Source: Phycisphaerae bacterium (lineage in GTDB: Bacteria; Planctomycetota; Phycisphaerae; Phycisphaerales; UBA1924). From it: a stretch of 64,000 nt of DNA. The notes below the pieces were generated by a model. That model searched no databases, was not told where the DNA came from, and saw nothing but the letters and a program-made list of their open reading frames with translations. The DNA lies in assembly GCA_016794925.1 (NCBI GenBank), contig JAEUIW010000006.1, forward strand, positions 62,001-126,000. The letters are read 5' to 3'. The position numbers and the translations under genes are program-made. This document shows, piece after piece, positions 54,974 through 63,079 of the stretch (position 1 is its first letter; each line of letters starts with the position of its first letter).

Positions 54974-55405
54974 TTAGCTCCTCGGGAAGGGCTTATCGTC
55001 GCCGTCGCACCCTCCCGCCCAGACCTCACCCGTCGTCGGGTTGTAGATCCAGCCGTACGAGCTCTGGTACGCGGCATCCGGCCCGCTCCCGAACAGAATC
55101 CGCTTGCCGTTCGCATGACCCACCCACGGGTTTATTGGGGCGCTGTAAAGGTAATCGCTCCCGGACACAATCTCGCCCCAGGTGCCGTCGCCTTCGGTCA
55201 CCGTCGGCAGGTGGCCGCTGTTGCGGTACTTGTACATCGAGATGTGCCGACGCAACTTCTGAACTTCCGTCAGCGCTGTGTTGTACGCCGCGTCCTCGGT
55301 CGCGTGCGTCAGCTGCGGCGTCACGATCGCGGCAAGAATGCCCAGAATCACCACAACGATCAGGATCTCGACGAGCGTGAAGGCGCCTGATCGGTGCGGA
55401 CGCAT
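54974..55405 (-). CDS. GspG-type major pseudopilin (second copy)
   Basis: The 143-residue protein has the prepilin motif GAFTLVEILIVVVILGILAAIVTPQL, with cleavage before Phe and Glu at +5, then a GspG-like helix (ALTEVQKLRRHISMYKYRN) and a C-terminal domain with NPWVGHANGKRILFG and WIYNPTTGEVWAG. GGAGGGAAG precedes the ATG. It is transcribed with a second GspG-type gene just upstream, separated by strong hairpins. Confidence 0.92.
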   Translation of the reverse strand: MRPHRSGAFTLVEILIVVVILGILAAIVTPQLTHATEDAAYNTALTEVQKLRRHISMYKYRNSGHLPTVTEGDGTWGEIVSGSDYLYSAPINPWVGHANGKRILFGSGPDAAYQSSYGWIYNPTTGEVWAGGCDGDDKPFPRS

Positions 55406-55451
55406 GTGCTTCCCTCCCGGGTGTGGCGAGCGGACCGAGTGTCGCGCGAAA

Positions 55452-55481
55452 CCGGCCGAGTCCGGTCAAAGACTCGGCCGG
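55452..55481 (-). repeat. Perfect 11-bp inverted repeat between pseudopilin genes
   Basis: CCGGCCGAGTC (55452-55462) and its exact complement (55471-55481) flank an 8-base loop in the spacer between the two GspG-type genes. It has no T-run, so it more likely affects RNA stability or differential expression than termination. Confidence 0.7.
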
Positions 55482-55495
55482 CACTGATGGCTGCG

Positions 55496-55510
55496 CGGGC
55501 GTAACGCCCG
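55496..55510 (-). repeat. Second short hairpin in the same spacer
   Basis: CGGGCG (55496-55501) and CGCCCG (55505-55510) with a TAA loop form a compact stem just after the stop of the first GspG-type gene. Confidence 0.5.
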
Positions 55511-55515
55511 ATCGC

Positions 55516-55932
55516 TTAGTCGAGCCAGGCACGGGTCGCCTCATCGAACCGGGCCGCACGGAGCGTTCCCGTCGCGGCGTCCCACAACCAGCCCGCGGCG
55601 TCGGTCGCCGAAGGCGCCGTCCCGGAGATGACCGTCGACAGGCCGGTACGGGGATTCACCGGCGCGACTCGCATGTAGTCATTCGACGTCGGTGGCGTCA
55701 GATCAGCCCAGTCGCCAGCGGCCAGGCAGGCGGGATACTGACCGTTGTTCCGAACCCGGTACAACTCGACCTGCTGCCGGATCGTCGACAACTGCGTCTC
55801 GACGTTGGAGATCTGCGCGTCCTGACTGGCGTTCGTGAACTGCGGAACGACGATCGCCGCCAGGATGCCCAGGATCACCACCACGATCAGAATTTCGACC
55901 AGCGTGAAGGCCTTCGAGAAACGCGTTCGCAT
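55516..55932 (-). CDS. GspG-type major pseudopilin (first copy)
   Basis: The 138-residue protein has SKAFTLVEILIVVVILGILAAIVVPQF, with the prepilin cleavage site before Phe and Glu at +5. A helix follows (DAQISNVETQLSTIRQQVELYRVRN), then GQYPACL and a C-terminal domain with NPRTGLSTV and AAGWLWDAATGTLRAA. AAGGAG precedes the ATG at 55932; the open frame continues 74 codons upstream without support. Its helix is nearly identical to that of the downstream gene, so the two are duplicates with different C-terminal domains. Confidence 0.93.
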   Translation of the reverse strand: MRTRFSKAFTLVEILIVVVILGILAAIVVPQFTNASQDAQISNVETQLSTIRQQVELYRVRNNGQYPACLAAGDWADLTPPTSNDYMRVAPVNPRTGLSTVISGTAPSATDAAGWLWDAATGTLRAARFDEATRAWLD

Positions 55933-56290
55933 GCGAGGACTCCTTGAATCGACCATTGCGTGGGCTGGAAACCCGCCGCCGCGGCGGGTGTGACTCGCGC
56001 ACCCGGCCCATCGCCAGCCCGCCGCTGCGGACCGCTCGATCGGGCCAGCCTTCACCATCGGTTCCAGCCGGCGACCGCGCCGCACGCACGGGCGAGAATC
56101 GCGCGCGGTCGCCTCCGGCCGCACGCGTACACCGGTCATGACGGCACAACCCACGCGACGAGCCCGAAACTCGGACCTATCGCGCCGCTACCGGACGGCA
56201 ATCACAACTCGCGTATCTTCGCAAGTACAACCAGCCAGCCGCCAACGGGCGACGGCGACCTCGCCTCATGCTCGCACACATGATGCCCGC
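55933..56290 (-). other. 358-base spacer between the HEAT-repeat and pseudopilin genes
   Basis: No gene is supported. A perfect 8-bp inverted repeat with a CCG loop (55972-55990) lies 40 bases before the pseudopilin start and could form a leader hairpin. The rest shows no clear promoter elements. Confidence 0.45.
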
Positions 56291-58510
56291 CTATTTCGTG
56301 CCGACAATGAGCGGAATCAGGCTATCGTTCGGCAGATCCAGGGCACCGACCAGGGCCGCAATCGCGGTTGCCTCCGCGCCGGTCGCGCGTTTCAGAAGGT
56401 CGAGGAGGCGTTCGATCTGTCGAGGTTCCAGCAGGTTGCCGAACCGACGCGCCGAGTCCGCCGACCGAGCCAGCATGAGCACACGCTCGTCGCCCGACGA
56501 GGCGAGCGTCGCGTCGATCACCGCGATCTGCGCTTGCTTGGTCGGCACGTTCGCAAGCACATCCGCGATCTGGAATTTTACCGGCGGCCTGGCCGCTCCC
56601 AGAGCTGAAATCAGCGGCAGCGACGCATCCTCCACCCGCAGCACCGTGTTGCCGGAAACCGCCAAATCGCGCAGCACGGTGAGCGCTCGAACCTGGTAAT
56701 CCCTCGCTTCGTCCGGCCCGATCAATCCACCCGAAGCGCGGTCCACCAGCTGCGTGATCGCCTCGGCCACCTGCTTCGGGTCCATACCCGCGCGGCTGAT
56801 CCGGGTGAGCTCGTCGCGATCATGCCTGCTCGCCAGGTCCGCGAACCCCGCTTGGCTGACCATGGCCAGCAGCGGCACCGCGGCCAGCTTGGCCCTTCCG
56901 CGCACGTCCTGAATCAACTCTGAGGTCGACTGCTCCGGGAGGTCCGACACGATGAGATCAATCCCAGGCGCCTCGGCCAAGGCCTGTTCGATGTCCGACA
57001 GGCGGCGCGCCGGCGGGAGCACCGTAAACCCGCGTTCCTTCGCTTTGAGCATCTCGGCGATCGACTGCTGCCGTTCCCCGTCCGAGGCTACCACCACCGC
57101 GTACCGCGCCCCCGCGTCCCGAACCGCCGCCGCGAGCGTCGGCACGACCCGGTCCGCACCATCGAACTGCGTCGATGGCTTCGCCGCGCCCAGCGCGAGC
57201 GCCGCCTCGTACTGGACACGACGATTCGGGTAGACGAGCGACTGGATCAACGGCCGCCGGTCCTCCAACCCGGTCCAGAGCGACGCTACGCCCGCGCTCC
57301 GCGCGATGGCCGCGAGCGCCTTGCGCGCCAGCGGCGTGTTCCGGTCGTCCAGTGCCATGGCCAGCACCCGTTGCGATGCGTTCGCCCCGGCGGCAACCGC
57401 GTAGTACATCGCCTCGCGACGGTCCTTGCCGTACGCGGGGTTCTCGTACCCCTGGGGAGTCTCGATCTCACGCCGGAAATTCGCCGCCAGCCACAGCGCC
57501 AAGCCCCCTCGGTTCTTCGGATCCAGGGTCAAGGCCCGTTCGGACAGCCGCATCGCAGCGGCCTCGTTGAACAGCGGCGTCGCGATCGCCGTAGCCGCCA
57601 GGCCGTTCGCCGCGTCAAAGGACCAGAGCAACTGATTGCCCTCGCCGGGAAAGCTGGTGAGGCTCGGGGTCTCCGCGTAGTACGATCGCGCCAGCAGGAG
57701 GTACTGCTCCGAAGCGGACACGGGCAGTTCCTTGGTCGGGTCCAGGCGCGTGATGGCCTTGTCGCACGCGGTCTTCACCCCATCGGATGTTGCCGCCGCT
57801 CGGGTGTCGTACAGAAACGGAAGTGATGACTTGTACGGGATCTCGCCGAGTATCCCCGCCACCTGCTCCTGTGCGGCCGGATCCAATCGGGGCAAGGCAG
57901 CGCACAACGGCGCCACGGCCTGACGCCCCATGTCCACGAGCAACTGCCGAACCTCGGCCTGCAACGCGGGGTTCCCGCGTGATACGAACGCACGCAGCAA
58001 TTGCGGCACCGCGTACTCGCCCGCGAACGCCAGCCGTTCGCGCGCGAACAGCCGGTTCCGTTGCGTCCCCGTCAGCAACGAGATGTTCTTCGAGATCTCC
58101 GTCGCGGCACGTGCCCGGTCCAGTTTCCCCTGCTCGAATCCTCTCAGCAGCGCGGAGGACACCGCCTCGAGCTCCGCGTACCGCTGCGCCTTGACGGCCG
58201 TTTCCTCGAATCGTTGCGCGTCCCCCGAATCCTCGATCATCGCGACCAAGTCCTCGGCAGACAATTTCTTGTCGAGCAACGCTTGACCGTATGACTTTGC
58301 AAGGTCGTACCTCGCGATCTTCGTGTAATGGATGAAGTCGCGGAGCAGATCCACGTTTTTCTGTTTGTCGCTTCGTTCGCCGATACCCGCCGCGGGCTTG
58401 GACGCGTCGTTCTGGGCCCGAGCCGGCACCCCGTACGCGCTCACCACCACGCCGGCACACACCAGAGTCAACACCACGGAAACCGGGCGATCGCGAAAAG
58501 AACTCGGCAC
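56291..58510 (-). CDS. Exported HEAT-repeat protein with embedded receiver-like domain
   Basis: The 739-residue protein starts at a GTG with AAGGAG six bases upstream. The N-terminus is signal-peptide-like (VSVVLTLVCAGVVVSAYGVPARAQ). HEAT-like helical repeats extend through most of the sequence (for example NPALQAEVRQLLVDMGRQAVAP, VASLWTGLEDRRPLIQ, VQYEAALALGAAKPS). Within them, at about 464-587, lies a receiver-like alpha/beta domain with AVVVASDG, IDLIVSDLP (Asp 523 in the phosphoacceptor position) and VPLLAMVSQAG. A predicted exported receiver is unusual. It is the first gene of the pseudopilin/secretin cluster and is divergent from an HTH-receiver gene. Confidence 0.8.
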   Translation of the reverse strand: MPSSFRDRPVSVVLTLVCAGVVVSAYGVPARAQNDASKPAAGIGERSDKQKNVDLLRDFIHYTKIARYDLAKSYGQALLDKKLSAEDLVAMIEDSGDAQRFEETAVKAQRYAELEAVSSALLRGFEQGKLDRARAATEISKNISLLTGTQRNRLFARERLAFAGEYAVPQLLRAFVSRGNPALQAEVRQLLVDMGRQAVAPLCAALPRLDPAAQEQVAGILGEIPYKSSLPFLYDTRAAATSDGVKTACDKAITRLDPTKELPVSASEQYLLLARSYYAETPSLTSFPGEGNQLLWSFDAANGLAATAIATPLFNEAAAMRLSERALTLDPKNRGGLALWLAANFRREIETPQGYENPAYGKDRREAMYYAVAAGANASQRVLAMALDDRNTPLARKALAAIARSAGVASLWTGLEDRRPLIQSLVYPNRRVQYEAALALGAAKPSTQFDGADRVVPTLAAAVRDAGARYAVVVASDGERQQSIAEMLKAKERGFTVLPPARRLSDIEQALAEAPGIDLIVSDLPEQSTSELIQDVRGRAKLAAVPLLAMVSQAGFADLASRHDRDELTRISRAGMDPKQVAEAITQLVDRASGGLIGPDEARDYQVRALTVLRDLAVSGNTVLRVEDASLPLISALGAARPPVKFQIADVLANVPTKQAQIAVIDATLASSGDERVLMLARSADSARRFGNLLEPRQIERLLDLLKRATGAEATAIAALVGALDLPNDSLIPLIVGTK

Positions 58511-58740
58511 AGTGCGCTCCTTGGCCAAACCGCTTACAGGCTCATCTGACGCGGACTCCGACCCGCCGGGACCGCCCGACGGACCCACCTCCCCCTCGAT
58601 CCCGACGGCCCCACGACCCCCATCGAATCCCCGCCCCGATCTCATCCCGGCCGTTCCCACATGGAGCGATGACAGCCGACGATGGGACCGAAACGGGCGG
58701 AGAGTGTAGCCAATCCTGCGGTCTGAACCGGCATTCTCTC

Positions 58741-58804
58741 CATTCGTTTGGAGAATGTAACGGGGTGCAGCGGGGGCGTCAAACGCTGCATTCGTCCGCA
58801 GAAT
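58741..58804 (+). promoter_or_regulatory. Two direct repeats upstream of the HTH-receiver gene
   Basis: CATTCGTTTGGAGAAT (58741-58756) and CATTCGTCCGCAGAAT (58789-58804) match at 13 of 16 positions and are 48 bases apart. The first also lies in an inverted repeat with CATTCTC at 58732-58738. They sit in the divergent 443-base spacer and are candidate sites for the regulator encoded downstream. Confidence 0.5.
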
Positions 58805-58953
58805 CTGCGTCCCAGATCGTTACACGGAATTTGTGCGGGTCGCGACCTCCGCCGCGTCAAGGCTCCCGCTGCGCGGACCGATGGGCAGTAGGCAAGACCC
58901 GCGGAACGGATACCGGATCCCAGGAACGCCTGGATGTGAACGAGGAGAGGTCC

Positions 58954-59532
58954 ATGCTCATCGACAAGGATGTTCTCACGACAGGCGAGGTCGCCAAGAT
59001 CTGCAACGTCGCCCCTCGAACTGTTTCGAAGTGGTTCGATTCCGGTTCGCTCAAGGGGTACAGGATCCCCGGTTCCAAGGACCGCAGAATCCCCGTCTCT
59101 CAGCTCATCCGCTTCATGAAGGCCCACGGCATCCCGCTCGACGGCATCACAAGCGGACGCACCCGCGTCCTGATTGTCGACGACGATGCTGAGGTGGTGG
59201 ACGTTCTGTACAAGGTGCTCAGCGAGCAAGCCAACTACGAGGTTCGGACCGCCACCACCGCCTTCGCCGCCGGCCTGGAATGCGATCGCTTCAAGCCCCA
59301 TGTGATGCTGCTCGATATCCACTTGAACGAGGGGGATGCCCGCGAAGTGGCGAAATTGGTCCGCAACCAGGACGAGCTCCAACTCACACGCATCATCGCG
59401 ATGAGCGGCAAGATGACCGATGGCCAGCTCTACTCCCTCAAAACCCAGGGCTTCGATTCGGTGCTGAAAAAGCCGTTCCAGGTCCGCCAGGTCGTCGAGG
59501 CGATCGAGACCGCGGTTTCCATTGTTCACTGA
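58954..59532 (+). CDS. HTH (excisionase/MerR-like) plus receiver-domain regulator
   Basis: The 192-residue protein has an N-terminal winged-helix/excisionase-type domain (about 7-60, LTTGEVAKICNVAPRTVSKWF and GYRIPGSKDRRIP) joined to a complete receiver domain (about 70-190). The receiver has acidic residues DDD at 76-78, phosphoacceptor Asp 121 in MLLDIHL, Ser 151 in AMSGK and Lys 173 in LKKPF. Most response regulators have the receiver first, so this order is reversed. GAGGAGAGG precedes the ATG. It probably binds DNA, with phosphorylation changing activity. The kinase is not in the window, and it is divergent from the HEAT/pseudopilin cluster. Confidence 0.9.
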   Translation: MLIDKDVLTTGEVAKICNVAPRTVSKWFDSGSLKGYRIPGSKDRRIPVSQLIRFMKAHGIPLDGITSGRTRVLIVDDDAEVVDVLYKVLSEQANYEVRTATTAFAAGLECDRFKPHVMLLDIHLNEGDAREVAKLVRNQDELQLTRIIAMSGKMTDGQLYSLKTQGFDSVLKKPFQVRQVVEAIETAVSIVH

Positions 59533-59541
59533 GATCGACCG

Positions 59542-60621
59542 TCACGCGATCGTCGGCAGCCACGCCGCGAGGATGTCGCGCGCCGCACCAAGGTCGGTCG
59601 TGTCCACCATCTCCGTCACGGTGTGGATGTAACGCGTCCCGACCGTGATGCCCACGGCCCTCGCCCCCTCGCGCGACTGTTGCGCCGCCGCTCCGTCCTG
59701 ACCGCCGCGAGCCAGGATACTCCGCTGGTAGGGGATGCGGCTCTTCTTTGCCGTCGCCTCGATCTCGTTGACCAGGCGATAGTCCGCGATGAACGACGAG
59801 TCCATGACGTGCAGCGCAAAGCCCTTCCCATGGTGCGTGACCGACTCGTCGTCTGGCACTCCGGGTGTGTCGCACGCCAGCGTCACGTCGAGGCCCACCC
59901 CGATGTCCGGCGCCACCCCGAACGACGACGTGTGCGCGCCCCGTAGCCCGACCTCCTCCTGCACCGTGAACGCCACCACGAGCTCGCACGCGTGACCGGA
60001 ACGGCCGGACTCGATCGCCCGCACCGCTTCAATCCCGAGCCAGCACGCCACCCGGTTGTCGAGCGCCTTGCTCACCACCTTCGATCCGAGGTGGAGGAAC
60101 GGCTCGTGCATCACCACGTAGTCGCCGATTTTCACCTTCGATTTCACCTGCGTTGCCGTCAGGCCCGTATCAACCAGGAACTCCTTTACCTCGGGCACCT
60201 TCCGCTTGTCCTCCTCGGAGGCGATGTGCACCGGGCGCCCCCCCGGGTTCATCACCGCGGGCAAGTCGCCCGAGTCGGTGCAGACCAGCACGCGGCGGGA
60301 GAACAGGTTGCGAGTGTCGAACCCGCCCGCGTTGTTCAGGCGCAGGAACCCACGGTCATCGATGTGCTTGACATAGAAACCGATCTCGTCCATGTGGCAC
60401 AGGAGCAGCACCCGCGTCGGTCGAGTCCCTTTCGCGCGACGCAGCTCGCCCGACTTCCGCCCCGAGCGCGGGCGCCGCGTGCAGATCAGGGACCCCATAT
60501 TGTCCGTGCGTGTCTCATCGAACAGCCCCTTGATCTCCTTCTGAATCAGCGCACGCACACGCTCCTCACGCCCCGCAACCCCGGGGGTCTCGCACAGACG
60601 CTTCAGCAGGTCGATGTTCAC
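59542..60621 (-). CDS. M42-family aminopeptidase
   Basis: The 359-residue metallopeptidase belongs to the M42 (glutamyl/deblocking aminopeptidase, FrvX-like) family. Zinc-binding motifs are in order: LLCHMDEIGFYV, KALDNRVACW, VQEEVGLRGA, GLDVTLACD and a C-terminal YIHTVTEMVDTTD. I chose the GTG at 60621 because AAGGAG lies upstream at good distance; the longer frame would add 28 residues. It is cytosolic, with no signal peptide, and acts on N-terminal residues of peptides. It converges on the HTH-receiver gene and is divergent from the YgfZ-like gene. Confidence 0.92.
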   Translation of the reverse strand: MNIDLLKRLCETPGVAGREERVRALIQKEIKGLFDETRTDNMGSLICTRRPRSGRKSGELRRAKGTRPTRVLLLCHMDEIGFYVKHIDDRGFLRLNNAGGFDTRNLFSRRVLVCTDSGDLPAVMNPGGRPVHIASEEDKRKVPEVKEFLVDTGLTATQVKSKVKIGDYVVMHEPFLHLGSKVVSKALDNRVACWLGIEAVRAIESGRSGHACELVVAFTVQEEVGLRGAHTSSFGVAPDIGVGLDVTLACDTPGVPDDESVTHHGKGFALHVMDSSFIADYRLVNEIEATAKKSRIPYQRSILARGGQDGAAAQQSREGARAVGITVGTRYIHTVTEMVDTTDLGAARDILAAWLPTIA

Positions 60622-60703
60622 TTCGGGGCTCCTTGAAAGGCCCAAGCGTAGGATCGCTCGCCGCGCCGGCACCGCCGAACACTCCATCACGCAACCCGCA
60701 CCC

Positions 60704-61936
60704 ATGGCCAGAATCAGCCCGTTGCTCGCGTCCCCCGCTCTCGCCGGATCGCTGGTGCGCGCATACGGACCCGAGGAGGCAACCGTTGGCGTTGTGGAGG
60801 TCGTCGATCAACTCGAGGCCGAGTACGCCGCACTCCGCAGATCCTGCGTCGTACTCGACCTGCCGCAGCGCGGCACCCTGCGCGTATCCGGCCCCGACCG
60901 CCTCCCGTTCCTGAATCGCATGCTCACGCAGGACCTCAGGACCTTGCCGGACGGCTCGTGCAGACGCTCGTTCTGGCTCACCCGTAAAGGCCGTATCGAC
61001 GCGGATCTTCGCGTGCTGGCGCCGCCGCGCACCGCGTCCTCCCAGCCAGGGTGGCACGTTGACGAGACGATCCTCGACCTTGATGTCCACGCCGTGGAAC
61101 GCACCAAGACGGGGCTAGCGTCATACATCATTGCCGACGACGTGGCGATCGAGGATGCCACCGGTGAATTCCACCGACTGGCGCTCCACGGCCCCGCCGC
61201 GCCAGCCTTGCTCGAGCGCTGCGACCCCGCCGCCGGCGCCGCCGCCGCTCAGCCCGGCGCGGTGTTTGTCGCGGTGATCGACGGCGCCCGCGTGCTCGTG
61301 GACCGTCAGGACTCTGCCGGCGAGCCGGGCTTCGAGTTGCTGATCGCCACCGCCGAAGCTCGCCGCGTCTTCGAGGCGCTTCTGGAATCCGGCGGTTTTG
61401 CTTTCGGCACGCAGCGCCGCGGCGGCGACGCGCTCCCGCGCATCCGCCCCGCCGGCTGGCACGCGTACAACATCGCTCGCATCGAGGCGGGCTGGCCCGT
61501 GTACCATCTCGACTTCGGGCCCAACTCCCTTCCACACGAGAGCGGGGTGCTCCACGATCGCGTGAGCTTCACGAAAGGTTGCTACCTCGGCCAGGAGATC
61601 GTGGCCCGCATGCAATCGCTGGGTCATCCGAAGCAGCGTCTCGTCGGTCTGGACGTCGAATCTCGCGCCGCCCCGCTCCGCGCGGACGGCCCACCGTCCG
61701 ATCCCATCGTCCCGGACACTGGCTCAGCGATCGTTGCGACGGCGGAACCCGACTCACCCACCATCGGCGCCGTCACCAGCGCGGCGCTCAGCCCCATGCT
61801 CGGATCGCGGCCGATCGCGTTCGCGATGGTGCGTCACGAACAGTCCGCGCCGGGCACGTGCCTCATCGTGCACGCGGCGGACGCCCCACTCAACGCGAAA
61901 GTCCGCGACTCACTGACATTCTGGCATCGACCGTGA
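60704..61936 (+). CDS. YgfZ/GcvT-family folate-binding protein
   Basis: The 410-residue protein belongs to the YgfZ branch of the GcvT family, shown by KGCYLGQEIVARM near residue 310 and by RIEAGWPVYHLDF. YgfZ proteins bind tetrahydrofolate and take part in Fe-S cluster assembly or repair; the conserved Cys of KGCYLGQE is present. A Pro/Ala-rich patch around 180-210 and a C-terminal barrel follow. The ATG at 60704 is preferred because MARISPLLAS opens the domain; a weak ribosome binding site remains a caveat. Its end overlaps ribD by 27 bases in convergent orientation. Confidence 0.88.
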   Translation: MARISPLLASPALAGSLVRAYGPEEATVGVVEVVDQLEAEYAALRRSCVVLDLPQRGTLRVSGPDRLPFLNRMLTQDLRTLPDGSCRRSFWLTRKGRIDADLRVLAPPRTASSQPGWHVDETILDLDVHAVERTKTGLASYIIADDVAIEDATGEFHRLALHGPAAPALLERCDPAAGAAAAQPGAVFVAVIDGARVLVDRQDSAGEPGFELLIATAEARRVFEALLESGGFAFGTQRRGGDALPRIRPAGWHAYNIARIEAGWPVYHLDFGPNSLPHESGVLHDRVSFTKGCYLGQEIVARMQSLGHPKQRLVGLDVESRAAPLRADGPPSDPIVPDTGSAIVATAEPDSPTIGAVTSAALSPMLGSRPIAFAMVRHEQSAPGTCLIVHAADAPLNAKVRDSLTFWHRP

Positions 61937-63070
61937 GGGACTCCGCAACCGCATGACCGCATCGGTCCCCACGCGGCGGACGCCGATCAACTCCATGGTC
62001 ATCCACCCTTCGATGCCGCCACCCACATTGAATCCCCGCATCGATGGGATCCCATCTCCCGCCAATCGGGGGGACACGAAGACCATCGCTTCGTCGATCA
62101 ACCCCGCTCCGAACATGCGCCGGAGCACGCCTGGGCCCGCTTCAATCAGCACATTCGTCGCGCCGTGAACGAACCGAAGGTGCCTGAGGACCCGCTCGAA
62201 TTCGATGCCAGCCGGTCCCGCCGGGAAACGCACCACTTCCACGCCACGCGCTCGCAAGCGTGATTCCGCCGCTGGTGCGGCTCCAACGTCGCACACCACA
62301 GTCAGCGGCGCGGCCCCCACCGACCCGACCAGGCGGCTGCTCTCTGGAATGGACAGCGTCGGATCGATGACCACCCGCCGCGCCACCCGGCGCACCGGAA
62401 CATCCCGCGCCGTGAGCAACGGATCGTCCCTCCGCGCCGTGCCGATCCCCGTGAGCACGGCGTCCACCCGAGCACGCATTCGATGCACCATCCTGCGGGA
62501 GGCCGCTGAAGAGATCCACTTCGAGTCGCCCGCCGTTGTCGCCACCATCCCGTCAATCGACTGCGCCCACTTGGCGATGGTCCAGGGCCGACCGTCGCGG
62601 ATCGCGCGCGCGAAAGGATCCAGCAACCGGCACGCCGCGACGCTCGCGCCGCAGAACTCGACGTTCACTCCCGCGGCCCGCAGCAGCGCGGCGCCGCCCG
62701 CCGCGATCGGGTTTGGGTCCGCGCGCGCGATCACCACCCGTGCGATCCCGGCCGCGACGATCTCCGTCACGCACGGCGGCGTCTTCCCCTGATGGGCGCA
62801 CGGCTCCAGTGTGACGTAGACCTCCGCGCCGCGCGGATCATGACCAAGTTCCGCGCACCGCCGCAGCGCTTCCACCTCGGCGTGGGGCCCCCCGAACACG
62901 CGGTGGTGCCCGATCGCCAGAACCCGCTCTCCCCGAGCAACCACGGCCCCGACCAGCGGATTCGGCTCCACGAGCCCCGCTCCCCGCGCCGCGGCCCACG
63001 CCGCCAGGTCAAGCATCCGTTTTCGCAGGTCCAACGCGCCGCTCCGCTGCCCCAGCCCGAACCCACTCAC
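61910..63070 (-). CDS. ribD: Bifunctional riboflavin biosynthesis protein RibD
   Basis: The 386-residue enzyme deaminates and then reduces the pyrimidine intermediate early in riboflavin synthesis. The deaminase domain has zinc ligands in HAEVEAL (His 63, Glu 65) and PCAHQGKTPPC (Cys 91, Cys 100). The reductase domain begins near PWTIAKWAQSIDGMVA and includes VDAVLTGIGTARRDDP and LIEAGPGVLRRMF. Both domains are complete. Its 3' end overlaps the convergent YgfZ-like gene by 27 bases. The other rib genes are not in the window. Confidence 0.95.
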   Translation of the reverse strand: MSGFGLGQRSGALDLRKRMLDLAAWAAARGAGLVEPNPLVGAVVARGERVLAIGHHRVFGGPHAEVEALRRCAELGHDPRGAEVYVTLEPCAHQGKTPPCVTEIVAAGIARVVIARADPNPIAAGGAALLRAAGVNVEFCGASVAACRLLDPFARAIRDGRPWTIAKWAQSIDGMVATTAGDSKWISSAASRRMVHRMRARVDAVLTGIGTARRDDPLLTARDVPVRRVARRVVIDPTLSIPESSRLVGSVGAAPLTVVCDVGAAPAAESRLRARGVEVVRFPAGPAGIEFERVLRHLRFVHGATNVLIEAGPGVLRRMFGAGLIDEAMVFVSPRLAGDGIPSMRGFNVGGGIEGWMTMELIGVRRVGTDAVMRLRSPSRSMPECQ

Positions 63071-63079
63071 CCCGCGACT

